64,000 bases of DNA from Onchidella celtica (Eukaryota > Mollusca > Gastropoda > Systellommatophora > Onchidiidae), in assembly GCA_963931925.1 (NCBI GenBank), contig OZ007570.1, positions 25,822,471 through 25,886,470 of the forward strand, in the 5' to 3' direction. The translations under genes were made by a program, and so were the position numbers. Positions 10,085 to 21,100 of the stretch are shown piece after piece. The notes below the pieces were generated by a model that saw nothing but the letters and a program-made list of their open reading frames with translations, did no database searches and was not told the DNA's origin. Every line of letters starts with the position of its first letter. Within the stretch, counting starts at the first letter, position 1.

Positions 10085-10350
10085 TTCCAAGACCTAACTG
10101 CCACGCTTTCGTTTTTAAAGTGATTTTTTGTGGCTGATGAGCCTAATCGTCCTCTTAGAGATGACCAGGTTTTAACTCCCTTCCATTAACTTTTAAGAAA
10201 TTGATGCTCGAAGGTTCATGTGCTCATAGCTTTTAGAGATGCGGCTTTTTTTTTTTAGTAATATTTACAAATTACACACCGAATGAGCTTGCTACGTTGA
10301 TACACAATGGAGAAGGCTGTAGAAGTAATACTATGTAGTGTGTAACTCAT
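10085..10350. repeat. Dispersed repeat, uninterrupted copy
   Basis: From about 10130 this matches 37570-38120: AACTCCCTTCCATTAACTTTT, GAAATTGATG, TTAGTAAT, TACAAATT and ACACAATGGAGAAG, ending with GTGTGTAACTCATG. The second copy carries a 330-bp insertion after TAGTAAT, so this copy serves as the empty site. Confidence 0.65.
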
Positions 10351-11425
10351 GTCAGGCGATCGCAATACAGTGAATGTCCAGTTGATAGGGTTTTTGTTGT
10401 TTGTTTGTTAACCGAGACCCTCATGAGCATTCTGCACTCACTGTATGCCTTTCATCATTTGTCGCTAATGAAACAGGGGTGCATCATTTGTCGTCCACAA
10501 CCAAATGAAAAATGTATAGCTAGCTGGCACAACACAGAAGTCTCATTCATTCGGTTTGATTGTCTGTAGGCAGTACATGAAGGTTAAAGAGTGTCATTTA
10601 TTCAGTTTGTTGGTTCCTGAAAGATGAGTGCTGTTTTTGCATGATCTCTTCATCAACATTTCAGAACAGGCAAATATCAAGTGTGACCTCATGAGTTTCA
10701 AATTCAAAGAAAATCCACCTTAAGCGGAAATTTTAATCAATTTTTGCATCAATATGAGTCATGTGAGGGATAGCGAAGATACTAGAAAAGACAAGATGAG
10801 ACACCGTCTACTTTGCACCACTAAAAAAACCGTGCACACAATTTGCACCCTGATCAGATGCGGGGCCCACGGTGCATAGTATGAAAAGAATGCTTGATAT
10901 AATGGTAAAATTTATGATGCAAAATTGTGACAGTGCTGCCGCCACTAAAGAAAAGAAACAATAACAGCGACTGAGGTTATAATTCCACAACAAGTGACGT
11001 CAATCAAGGCCTATAGCGATAGCTGGACAGTGAAAAAAATTCAATATTTTTCCTTTTTTGCTTTGTAAAATACGGCACCTTTCATGACTTCCGCGCGTTT
11101 GCCGCTAGGCGGCGATGCGAAATCTGTGCACCCTAAAAGCACTAGCTGTCTCATCTTATCAATTGTATTATCTTTGGTGATAGTAAATTATTTCCAGAAC
11201 TGATATCTTTAAGAAATGCCAACAGAGAATTGTGTTAAAATATTATCTGGTGTCACATTTTGTGCATGAAATCGTGGATCCCGACGAACGTGTGCGAAGT
11301 AGTCAAGACTTTTAGACTGGTCAGTTTGAACATTACATTTAAATAATGTAATAATTTATGTATCAGTCGCCATGGATACCGTTATGCTTCTCATTGCATG
11401 AGGGGCCACATAAATAGAAAACTGA
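10351..11425. other. Intergenic sequence, no gene seen
   Basis: AT-rich non-coding DNA with no long open frame and no recognisable protein similarity. It contains only short homopolymer runs. Confidence 0.45.
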
Positions 11426-11527
11426 CAATTGAAGAGCATTTTATCCAAAATTGGGTGTCAGATTTTTGCAAGAGTTATGGCCCCTTATGGTCCCGTTTTT
11501 TGTCTTCGGAAAAATGCTCTTCAATTG
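11426..11527. repeat. 102-bp inverted-repeat element (MITE-like)
   Basis: The ends CAATTGAAGAGCATTTT and AAAATGCTCTTCAATTG form a 17-bp perfect inverted repeat enclosing about 68 bp. Its size and symmetry suggest a very small non-autonomous DNA transposon or a stable hairpin. No clear target duplication was found. Confidence 0.6.
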
Positions 11528-12291
11528 CAGCTTACCTGCGTGATCTCACAGTGGTCTCTGCGTAGATTCAAATAACGTCCCGGAGCTGGTTTGAGAGCTG
11601 CTGTCGACACAGACATTCGTTTTGAAGCAGGATGGAGGTTGGGGATGATGGTGATTTATACAGCTGGTGACTTTATAGGTTTCGGTGGAAGAATTGCCTG
11701 GACCTTTGGGCTGGCGGCAGTGACGGTTGAGAGAATAGGAACAAATTGAGTGCGTTCAGTGAGCCAGAGCACAAAAACATTAAACTGATTTTTTTTCCCC
11801 ATAAAAAAGGACTTGAATGAGCATGGGCCAGCATTAGCCGAGTGATCTAATCTCACTAAGTGAACATTAAATGTTCATTACCCAGCAGCAACACCAACCG
11901 AGATCGATATTGCACCAACGCTACCCAAAAATCCAAAACAGACTTGGCCCATGACGTTGCGACCTATACATATGTGTCAATAATTCATGTATGGTGCTTG
12001 TTTTTGAGCTGCTCGACTGCGCAGATACACAACCGTATAATATAGGAACGTTACAGAGCGAGGGGTAAATGGCGCAGGAAATGGCACTTTCCTTAGGTCA
12101 TAGCCATTACAGGGTTTTTATTATTATTATGACCACTTTAGACACAGTTCGAACAGAAAATATTCAGCGTCTTGGGTCATTCAGCAGTAAATGATGCCTT
12201 AAAAATTAACAAGCCTTTTTCATACCTTTTCACACCTCTTATTTCGAACGCATTTTTACAACCTGTTAACCAGTAAAGATGAACTCTTTGG
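11528..12291. other. Intergenic flank of the B locus
   Basis: No gene recognised. Gag homology on the right stops abruptly at about 12292, which marks an element breakpoint. Confidence 0.4.
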
Positions 12292-13165
12292 CATAACACG
12301 GTGCTATAGTTGACGGCTTTGCCAAAGGACGATTTGGGTGGGCGGACGCATAACGTTCCGCGCACGATGTGATTTCTTCAGAGGATGTCGGTGCCCTCTC
12401 TTTAAGGTGGGCAACCAAATCGGAATGACATGCCGTATAGATTTGGTCTTTTAAGACCAAATCATAAAGTTGAAGATAATTTCCGGTAGTCACGTTCGCG
12501 AGCTCGATCCAGCGATCTAAGTAATGTTTCAGCCGATTCACATAAGTTGAGAAATTTTCAGATGGCTCAGGTTTACATGCGCGAAATCTCTGATGAAAGC
12601 CATCCTCGGTATGCTGGAATCGCTTAAGCAGTGCTGTTTTAAGCTTGTCATAGTCGTTGGCATCCTCTACCCTGAGGCTATGAAATACTTCCAGAGCCTT
12701 ACCTGTTAGTAAATTAGACAGGCATGAACTGTACATCGCCTGCTGCCATCCGACGCATTTAGCGTGTAGCTCGAACCGATGTAAATATGCGTCGATCCGG
12801 TCGAGTTTTTCATTAAACGTCGGCAGCTTTGGTTTGGTAGCATAAGTATTAGTGGCAGTAGTGGGGGTCACAAGCGATTCTCGCTCTAACTTCTTTATTG
12901 CGAGTTCATGCTGCCTTTCCTTTTCTCTCTCTCTTTCTTTTTCTCTTTCTCTTTCTTCTTTTTCTCTTTCTCTTTCTCTTTCCTTTTCTCTCTCTACTTC
13001 TTTTTCTCTTTCTCTTTCTTCTTTTTCTCTTTCTCTTTCTCTTGCTTCTTTTCGATCCTCACGATCTCGGTCTTGTTGTAATTGTCGTTCGCACCACGAG
13101 GCGCGTTCTTCTTCTGGTATACCCAGAACTTTGGCAGATTCAATGTATTTAAGAAACTCGGCCAT
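12292..13165 (-). pseudogene. gag: Inverted Gag N-terminal fragment of family B
   Basis: On the reverse strand an ATG at 13165 (MAEFLKYIESAKVLGIPEE) opens a frame matching the gag at 18164-19110 almost residue for residue. It includes a long Arg/Glu/Lys coiled coil, coded by hexanucleotide-type repeats, and a capsid-like region (PTFNEKLDRIDAYLHRFELH). Homology stops within the Cys-Tyr-Ala codons at 12292 and the frame then runs into unrelated sequence, so no zinc knuckle, protease or pol follows. It retains the true ATG that the plus-strand copy lacks. Confidence 0.85.
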
Positions 13166-14550
13166 GATATGTTAAAGTCTGTAATTAGTAAGTATTTACC
13201 TACTGTTAAGGTATATCGCGGTATCAATTATATTATTTATAACAGTTATTCTCTGTTCATATTAATTCAGTGTCTTACGTTAGCACTGCTTCGCGAAAAG
13301 AACGTTCTATCTCTCTCTGTAAATTGCAGGCAGTGTGTCTTCCACTGCAAAAACTTTATATTTCTCTCTCTGAATATGAATTCTAGTAAGGCAGTGCCGT
13401 CTATCCGTTGCTCCCACTGCAATAAAATATATATATCGCCTTTAATGCGATAAATTAGTGTCTTGAGTGATCACTCTCAAAAATTTATGTCTCTCTCAAC
13501 GCGACGAACCAGTGTCCTCTGTTATCACTGTGAAAAATGAATCGCTCTCTCAATGCGACAAATCAAAATTATATCTCTCTCTCAACGCGACAAATTTGAA
13601 ATATCTCTCTCTTCTTAAAACGCGCACACGCAGTGTATTCTGTTGCCACTGCAAAATTATTCTCTCTATATTCAACGTGAAATTAGCACGTGAACAAAAA
13701 TTTATTATATCTCTCTCTCTCTCATATGTCAATACCAGATTACAATTCAACGTGGTTTTAGCACGTGAAACACGTCAGGCATATATTGTAAACATAACAA
13801 TGTTAGTATAGTAGTTTAAAGTTTATAAGGAAGCAAAAAGAAATACAATTAACAAGACGCTATACTGACAAGTAATACGAACGATAACAGACCCTACAAG
13901 TCCTAACCTATATTACAGAAAGTTTAAGCAAAAGACAGGAGAGACATCTTCCTAAAGAAAAGTGAGGAAGTAAGAAAAACGCCACAATCTATACGAATAA
14001 TGGATCCCTAATAGAACTATTCACAGTGAAGCAAATCCCCCCGAGTTATAAATAGCCACCAAGGCACTCCAATATCCTTCGAAATGGCAAAGAAGATATG
14101 CTAAACTATGACCCCAACCAACCTCCCGCTCTTAAACTAAACATATAGTAAATGGTAAAATAGCCTGGAAACACAGAGCGGAAAGTACGTCGCCCTCCTC
14201 AAGACTGTTAAATAGATGGATCACTTAACTTTGTTTTTGAGGAATTCAGATGGTAAATATCCTCAAACCATAGCTCCAAGCCCAAAAAATGCGTTTCTGT
14301 CTCAGGTAGATCTGTACGGTGAAAAGTGTCCCTCGCCGGTGTCGTCGGGTCAATGGGATGTTGAGTTCACCATATGAAATTGAAACAAAATGTTAAATTA
14401 ATACAAATTGCCTAAAATCTATAATAAAAAGGACCTGAAAACACAATGTTACAACAGTACAATATTAAACAATGGAATAAAAATACAATAGATTTTAAAA
14501 TAATTCACCTATGGCATGGCGTTATTTAAGTTCTTTAAGGGTCCCTCTCC
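13166..14550 (-). other. 5' leader of family B (inverted), with hairpin array
   Basis: About 1.4 kb upstream (in element sense) of the inverted gag start. It has no coding content. Near gag it holds six short inverted repeats and runs of CTCTCT plus GCGACAAAT-like words. No family B LTR end adjoins it; at 14551 it meets pol in the opposite orientation. The boundary between true leader and unrelated DNA is not certain. Confidence 0.55.
13268..13767. repeat. Array of short hairpins (CAGTG/CACTG) in the family B leader
   Basis: CAGTG is paired with CACTG 7-18 bases later at 13268-13288, 13331-13347, 13392-13419, 13510-13530 and 13631-13651, with a shorter AGTG/CACT pair at 13457-13475. Three of them extend to GCAGTG/CACTGC. 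Two CGTG...CACG pairs follow near 13677 and 13751. Between them lie imperfect repeats of CTCTCTCAACGCGACAAAT. Confidence 0.7.
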
Positions 14551-16165
14551 AGAGACTTTCTCGAGTAAATTATCTTATCAAGATTCGGGGACAGGACAAA
14601 GTCTTCCATATAAATATGTTAAAGCAGTACCTGTCCGACGAGGATAATCGACAGAATAATCGCCGAAATGTGGTTGCTCAGGCCAATGCGGCCTTGGTTT
14701 CAGTTGACGATGATGATCCTATTAAAATAGAGAAGTCAATCCCCGCACTTCGATCTTCTGAAAACACTTCGGATGTAAATATAAATCCAGATTTATCTGA
14801 ATCGCAAAGACAAGATATAAGAGATTTGCTAACGAGTTTACTACAGTCTTTACTGATCTACCAGGTAATGCTTCTTTGGTACAGCATGTTATAAGATTAA
14901 AGACGGATATACCCGTCTTTGTTAAACCATACCCGCGTCCGCTGCACGCACAGGAGACTATAACAACCGAGGTACGTAACATGTTTCACCTGGGAGTGAT
15001 AGAGCGATCGACGAGCCCATATAACTCACCCATCGTCTTAGTGAAAAAAAAAGATGATACGGTGCGTTTTTGTATTGACTATCGTAAACTTAATGAGGTT
15101 ACGATATATGACGCTGAACCGATTCCCAACCAGGAGAATCTTTTTGCTCAGTTAGCGAGGGCAACGATTTTTTCTAAAATTGACCTTTCCAAAGGCTATT
15201 GGCAAATTCCGCTTGATGAGAATAGCAAGCAATATACCGCTTTTCAGACTCCGTTGGGTCTTATGCAGTGGCGCTATATGCCTTTCGGGTTAGTTACAGC
15301 CCCTGCCACTTTCGCCCGTATGATGACAATATTGCTCCAGGGTATGAATTCCGTATTGTCGTATTTTGACGACATTTGTATTTATGAAACCAATTGGTCG
15401 GGCCACCTCGCAGCCCTACGACAAGTTTTTATTGCTCTTCGTCGAGCTGGCCTTACGGCGAAACCCAGTAAGGTGTTTTTAGGATATAATGAAATTAATT
15501 TTCTGGGCCATACAATTGCCCACGGCGTTCAGACTCCTGATGACAAGAAGATAACTACCATCTTAAAGCTCCAACCCCCTCGAACTAAGAAAGAAGTTCG
15601 TAGTTTATTGGGCTTTCTTAACTATTATAGGAAATTCATTCCAAATTTTTCTTCGCTTACAGCTCCGTTGTCGGACCTCACAAGAAAGAATTTTCCTAAT
15701 AAAGTGAAATGGACAACCGAATGTGCTGATACACTTCGTACCGTTCAACAACTCTTTTCCACTTCCCCCATTCTCATACTGCCAGATATAAACCAAATAT
15801 TTATTGTCCGCACTGATGCGTCGGACAAGGGATTGGGAGCTGTGTTGTTGCAGGAACGAGACGATACCTTGCGGCCATGTCTATACGCCAGCCGCAAGTT
15901 GCTAGATAGGGAATGCCGCTATGCAATTATCGAGCGAGAGTGCCTCGCTATCATTTTTGCTGTAAACGCATTTTCGCGATATCTACTCATGTCCGAGTTT
16001 ATAATTGAAACGGACCATCGTCCGTTGTTATTCTTGAAGGCTAACAGGGCTAAAAATGCTCGATTAACGAGGTGGAGTCTTGCACTCCAGGAATACCGGT
16101 TTGTTATCCGCGCTATCCCTGGCGGTGACAATTCCCAAGCTGATATTTTGTCACGTCTAATTTAG
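14551..16165 (+). pseudogene. pol: 3' pol fragment of family B (RT-RNase H), frameshifted
   Basis: Homology to the B gag-pol starts abruptly at AGAGACTTTC (14551), inside the integrase C-terminal GPF module, and continues to the TAG at 16163-16165. A single T is missing near 14829 (GATTTGCTAACG against GATTTGCTTAACG in the other copy), shifting the frame just before reverse transcriptase. Downstream the RT (RFCIDYRKLNE, FSKIDLSKGYW, YFDD) and RNase H (RTDASDKGLGA, IERECLAIIF) are open. It lacks gag, protease and most of integrase, so it cannot be autonomous. Confidence 0.88.
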
Positions 16166-16846
16166 TTTCCTATTAAAGAGTGTTGTGTCTTGTATTGGGG
16201 TTGGATAGTGCTTGTCCCCCTCAATTCTAGACGGTGGATGGATTCACATTTATCTTGTTCATTACTTTATGAGCCAGTTTTACAATCTTTTTTGTTGTGA
16301 ATATCCTCTTTCCACCAGCGTCATTCCGGACTGTGACCTGAACTTCTGACAAACCTGACGCCCTTGTCAGCGGGTCAATGAGATGGAGACATGGCAAACC
16401 AAGCTACCAGAGCTACTGCTGCCATTGGATACCACAGTATTTTAATTAACAATATATTGTGTGTGAATGTGTATATAAGCAGCAATTATGTGTGTTGACT
16501 AGATAATTATAAGCCTATTCCTTCAGTAAGGCTTCATTGTTTGATAATAGTTATACTTTAATCCAGCAGTATACAGTGATATACTCATTCTCATTATAGA
16601 TGTTCCTGAGAATTTTGATTGTGTGCAGTAAGAATATTTCGATAGAATAGATTCTATAGAACGTGGCATCAATAATTGTATGCCTTTTGTCCATCCAATA
16701 TGCACGTTCTTAGTTAGATTTTTTTTTGGTCTCAAGCTTAAGGCTCGTTTTTCTACAGTAGTACTTAAGCCCCTACCACAATAACTTTGGGATTTCTTGG
16801 ATCCTATCGTGTAAATTTTTATTAAAATTTTCACTGGGGTGGGGGA
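16166..16846 (+). other. 3' untranslated region and polypurine tract, B copy 1
   Basis: About 680 bases between the pol stop and the LTR, nearly identical to 22745-23426. It has no envelope-like frame. It ends with the polypurine tract GGGGTGGGGGA (16836-16846), the same tract as in family A. Confidence 0.75.
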
Positions 16847-18163
16847 TGTCAGGGTTAGGACTAGAAGTGTCGTGCTGGGTCACGGCTTGTTTATTTCATG
16901 GTCTCGTTGACTTTAGCCAGTGCAAATGTCCTTGAACCATTCTCGTGGACAGTTTGTTTTTGTAACGCTTTTTCTTAGAGATGGAAAGAAAGTGGGGCAA
17001 GATAGAATAAATGGATGGGTTAGCAGTGACGGTGCAGTTCTCGACCCCGTGATTTTGATGAATTCTAACAGGGAAGAGAAGGGGTGAGTAAAAGAGAAAT
17101 AGTAAATTCGTACATAAAACGTAGAGGGTTGGAGACTTTAGTAAGGGTTTTGATATGTTAATTTGACCTTGTCTGTTACTAGTGCAAGGCCGTGACCGAT
17201 TTCCATGCAGAATCTATTAATACTACGAGCTGAGCTCGAAATGGATGCACCAATCAAATTTGGGCAGTTGGCTGGGGATTTGCAGATGGCCGCGCAGTAT
17301 TTAAGCGGAGCCATTCCTACGTTTCACTACTCCATGCAGAAATATCCTTCTGTGAAGGCAGTCGGCGTGATTCAGCCAGAGAGAATCAGAAGATTGTTAT
17401 AGTCATGTCTATGACCTTGATAGACATTGGAATGAGACCATACGCTTCCCACAAATCATCTACTGCTATTATCTCCGGCTCCCTGATCTCGTATCAGGGA
17501 CCAAGTGTAAGTGTTTGTCTATTGATTCAACGATGAACGTGAAGCTGACCTTAAATTCTCCAGTAGAAGTGCTACCGAAGGATGCAAGACTACAATGTAT
17601 TTTAACTTGCAACTAGATCTAGCATGAATGTCTGGTATACACATTTGTAAATTGAAATTGATGTGTCTGGATGAGGCTGGGGATTGCCAGCCCATCCTAG
17701 AGTAGATCTAGATCTAATTTAACTACGTCAGTTGTATTGACGAGTGTGATCCTTTATAAGCGGTAGGCACAAATAACTGAGTTAACCTTGTCGTCTGAGA
17801 CATTAGAATATTATTTGTAAGATAGTAGGCAGACTATATCTGGAAGATAGATAAGTAATAATTAAATTGTGAATGAGTCAGAATGATATAATCTTTTAGG
17901 AATCTAGAGGAGACTTCTAGTGATATATTATTGAATTTTCATTTGATGCTGCTGATGTTGTCCTTTTTAATATATAAGAGCTAGACGAAATTTGGTAGGG
18001 ATTTTAAAGTAAATAAATTTGTGGCCCTGCAGGTCCTTGATAAAACTTATTCGAATTGTTATTAGTACATGTGGCATGTTATGGAAGAGTAATACCTAAA
18101 AACCTCTCGATATTTTAAATGCAGTCGTAACACCAATAATTCCATATAACCCAACTCGTAACA
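16847..18163 (+). mobile_element. LTR of family B, copy 1
   Basis: 1317 bp from TGTCAGGGTTAGG to CCAACTCGTAACA (TGT...ACA ends). It is homologous over its full length to 23427-24743 with roughly 2% differences by eye. It follows a polypurine tract as a 3' LTR would, yet is followed immediately by gag, so it sits where a 5' LTR of the next unit would be. A 65-codon open frame (17205-17402) is probably fortuitous. Confidence 0.88.
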
Positions 18164-21100
18164 CTGGCCGAGTTTCTTAAATACATTGAATCTGCCAAAG
18201 TTCTGGGTATACCAGAAGAAGAACGCGCCTCGTGGTGCGAACGACAATTACAACAAGACCGAGATCGTGAGGATCGAAAAGAAGCAAGAGAAAGAGAAAG
18301 AGAAAAAGAAGTAGAGAGAGAAAAGGAAAGAGAAAGAGAAAGAGAAAAAGAAGAAAGAGAAAGAGAAAAAGAAGAAAGAGAAAGAGAAAAAGAAGTAGAG
18401 AGAGAAAAGGAAAGAGAAAGAGAAAGAGAAAAAGAAGAAAGAGAAAGAGAAAAAGAAAGAGAGAGAGAAAAGGAAAGGCAGCATGAACTCGCAATAAAGA
18501 AGTTAGAGCGAGAATCGCTTGTGACCCCCACTACTGCCACTAATACTTATGCTACCAAACCAAAGCTGCCGACGTTTAATGAAAAACTCGACCGGATCGA
18601 CGCATATTTACATCGGTTCGAGCTACACGCTAAATGCGTCGGATGGCAGCAGGCGATGTACAGTTCATGCCTGTCTAATTTACTAACAGGTAAGGCTCTG
18701 GAAGTATTTCATAGCCTCAGGGTAGAGGATGCCAACGACTATGACAAGCTTAAAACAGCACTGCTTAAGCGATTCCAGCATACCGAGGATGGCTTTCATC
18801 AGAGATTTCGCGCATGTAAACCTGAGCCATCTGAAAATTTCTCAACTTATGTGAATCGGCTGAAACATTACTTAGATCGCTGGATCGAGCTCGCGAACGT
18901 GACTACCGGAAATTATCTTCAACTTTATGATTTGGTCTTAAAAGACCAAATCTATACGGCATGTCATTCCGATTTGGTTGCCTACCTTAAAGAGAGGGCA
19001 CCGACATCCTCTGAAGAAATCACATCGTGCGCGGAACGTTATGCGTCCGCCCACCCAAATCGTCCTTTGGCAAAGCCGTCAACTATAGCACCGTGTTATG
19101 CCAACGTGGGCAAAGGAGCGCCAACCGGGCACGATCGTTCAAGGCCGACTCGTCGTCAGGCCCCAAATCCGCGCTCTCAATCAGAGCCACCTTTTTTTAG
19201 ACAGAGGGATTTCCCGAATCGAAGTAATGTATCCCCGCGTCGAGGATACCAGACTTACTCTTTTTACGAGCCTCGCCCGTATTATCGTGGCAACTATCCA
19301 GGCCAACAATATAACCGGCCTCAGGGACCGCCGCGACGAGTGCATTTTGATAATAATCATGATTATGATAGACCGCAGAGTCTTCCTTATCGTGGAAACG
19401 ATCCTAAACGTATTATGTGTTTTAGATGTAATAGGGTAGGTCACATACAAAAATTTTGTAACGTGAAAATAGAATCGGCAAATGCCTCCTCTGTACAATC
19501 TACACCCTATACAGATGTTGGTTATACTAATAAATCTTCATCGCAATCAAAGGCTATTCCAGTCATGTCCGCCCTACATGAACTGGGTGAATTAACATTT
19601 TACCAGGGCCGCGTGAACGCGATTCGCGCTTCTGTTCTACGTGACTCCGGATGCACGACTATCGGCGTTCGACAGTCACTAGTCCGCCCAACACAAATTT
19701 TGGACAAGGAAGTAACTTGTATTACTTTTGGCGGATCTGTAGAGCGATTCCGTCTTGCAGAAGTTTATATTGATACACCTTTTCTCACAGGTATTGTTAC
19801 TGCATGTGTACTGCCTAATCCGGTGGCTGATATAATCATAGGGAATGTACCTCAAGTAGATAAGTTTCCTATCGGTAACTTGGAAATTTGGACTGAGGAT
19901 GAGAGTGTTGCTTGTGCGACAACACGCCTACAATCGAGTCGACGAGCAGACAGTCCATTGAGTAATCCTACTATTGAAGTGAACATAACGTCTAGTGCAT
20001 TTCATGATGAGCAACATTCAGATCCCACATTGAAACATTTGTTTGCTAAGGTTGATCCTACCGCGCCAGATACCTCTAAGTTTCTTATTAAAGATGACTT
20101 ATTATATCTTAATTTTCGGAGTAAGCGAGAGGCCGTTATGCAGCTTGTAGTACCGAGATCTTTTCGTCGCGACATTATTCGTCTCGCGCATGACACTTCC
20201 TTGGCGGGTCACCAAGGAAAGGCCAGAACTAAGTCTCGAATACTATCGCAATTTTTTTGGCCCAGTATTTACGCAGATGTAAACCGGTTGGTATCAACAT
20301 GTGACGTATGTCAGAGACGTACTCCTAAAGGAAGAGCATTGCGGGCTCCTCTGCAGGAGATGCCTATGGTCTCCAGACCATTTGAGCGCGTTGCCGTAGA
20401 TATAGTTGGGCCCCTACACAAGTCGGACAGAGGACATCGTTTTATACTTTCTGTCATTGACTACGCAACCCGTTGGCCAGAGGCCATTCCGCTAAAAGAC
20501 ATTTCAGCCGATCATGTGGCTGAGGCCCTTATTACCATTTTTTCGCGTCTTGGGTTTCCGGTTGAGATTCTATCGGACAGAGGTCCACAGTTTACCTCTG
20601 AGCTTTTTAAGAAAGTCTTGGAATTGGTCGGGATTAAACAAAGATTGACATCTCCATACCACCCACAGTCTAATGGCTGCTGTGAACGGTGGAATGCTGC
20701 CATGAAAACTATGCTTGCGCGAGTTTCCGCCGACAAGCCGAGTGATTGGGATCGACAACTCCCCGCTGTTCTTTTTGCATATCGAGAACTGCCGAACGCA
20801 TCGACGGGTTTTTCCCCCTTCGAGTTATTGTATGGTCGCAAGCCGCGTGGTCCAATGGCCATACTCCATGATTTATTCGCCGGATCAGACACCGACGACA
20901 ACGATACGCGGTCTGCATATCAATACGTTGTAGACTTGCGGCATCGAATTCTTAACGCATGTCAGCTCGCACAAAAATCTTCAGCTGCGCATGCTAGTCT
21001 TTATAAACTATATCGTGATCAAGGTAGCCGATTGCGAACCTTGGCCGTCGGAGACCAAACTCTTGTTCTCCTTCCGGAGACGAAAAATAAACTCCTTCTT

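Noticed and set aside
12852..13175. Open frames rich in Ser/Leu/Phe opposite the inverted gag (also at 18115-18540)
   Set aside because: They are the antisense of the Glu/Arg/Lys coiled-coil microsatellite; the gag strand has homology and the antisense has none.
17205..17402. 65-codon frame in both family B LTRs (also 23786-23983)
   Set aside because: Identical in two nearly identical LTRs, so the open state carries little information; no similarity recognised.
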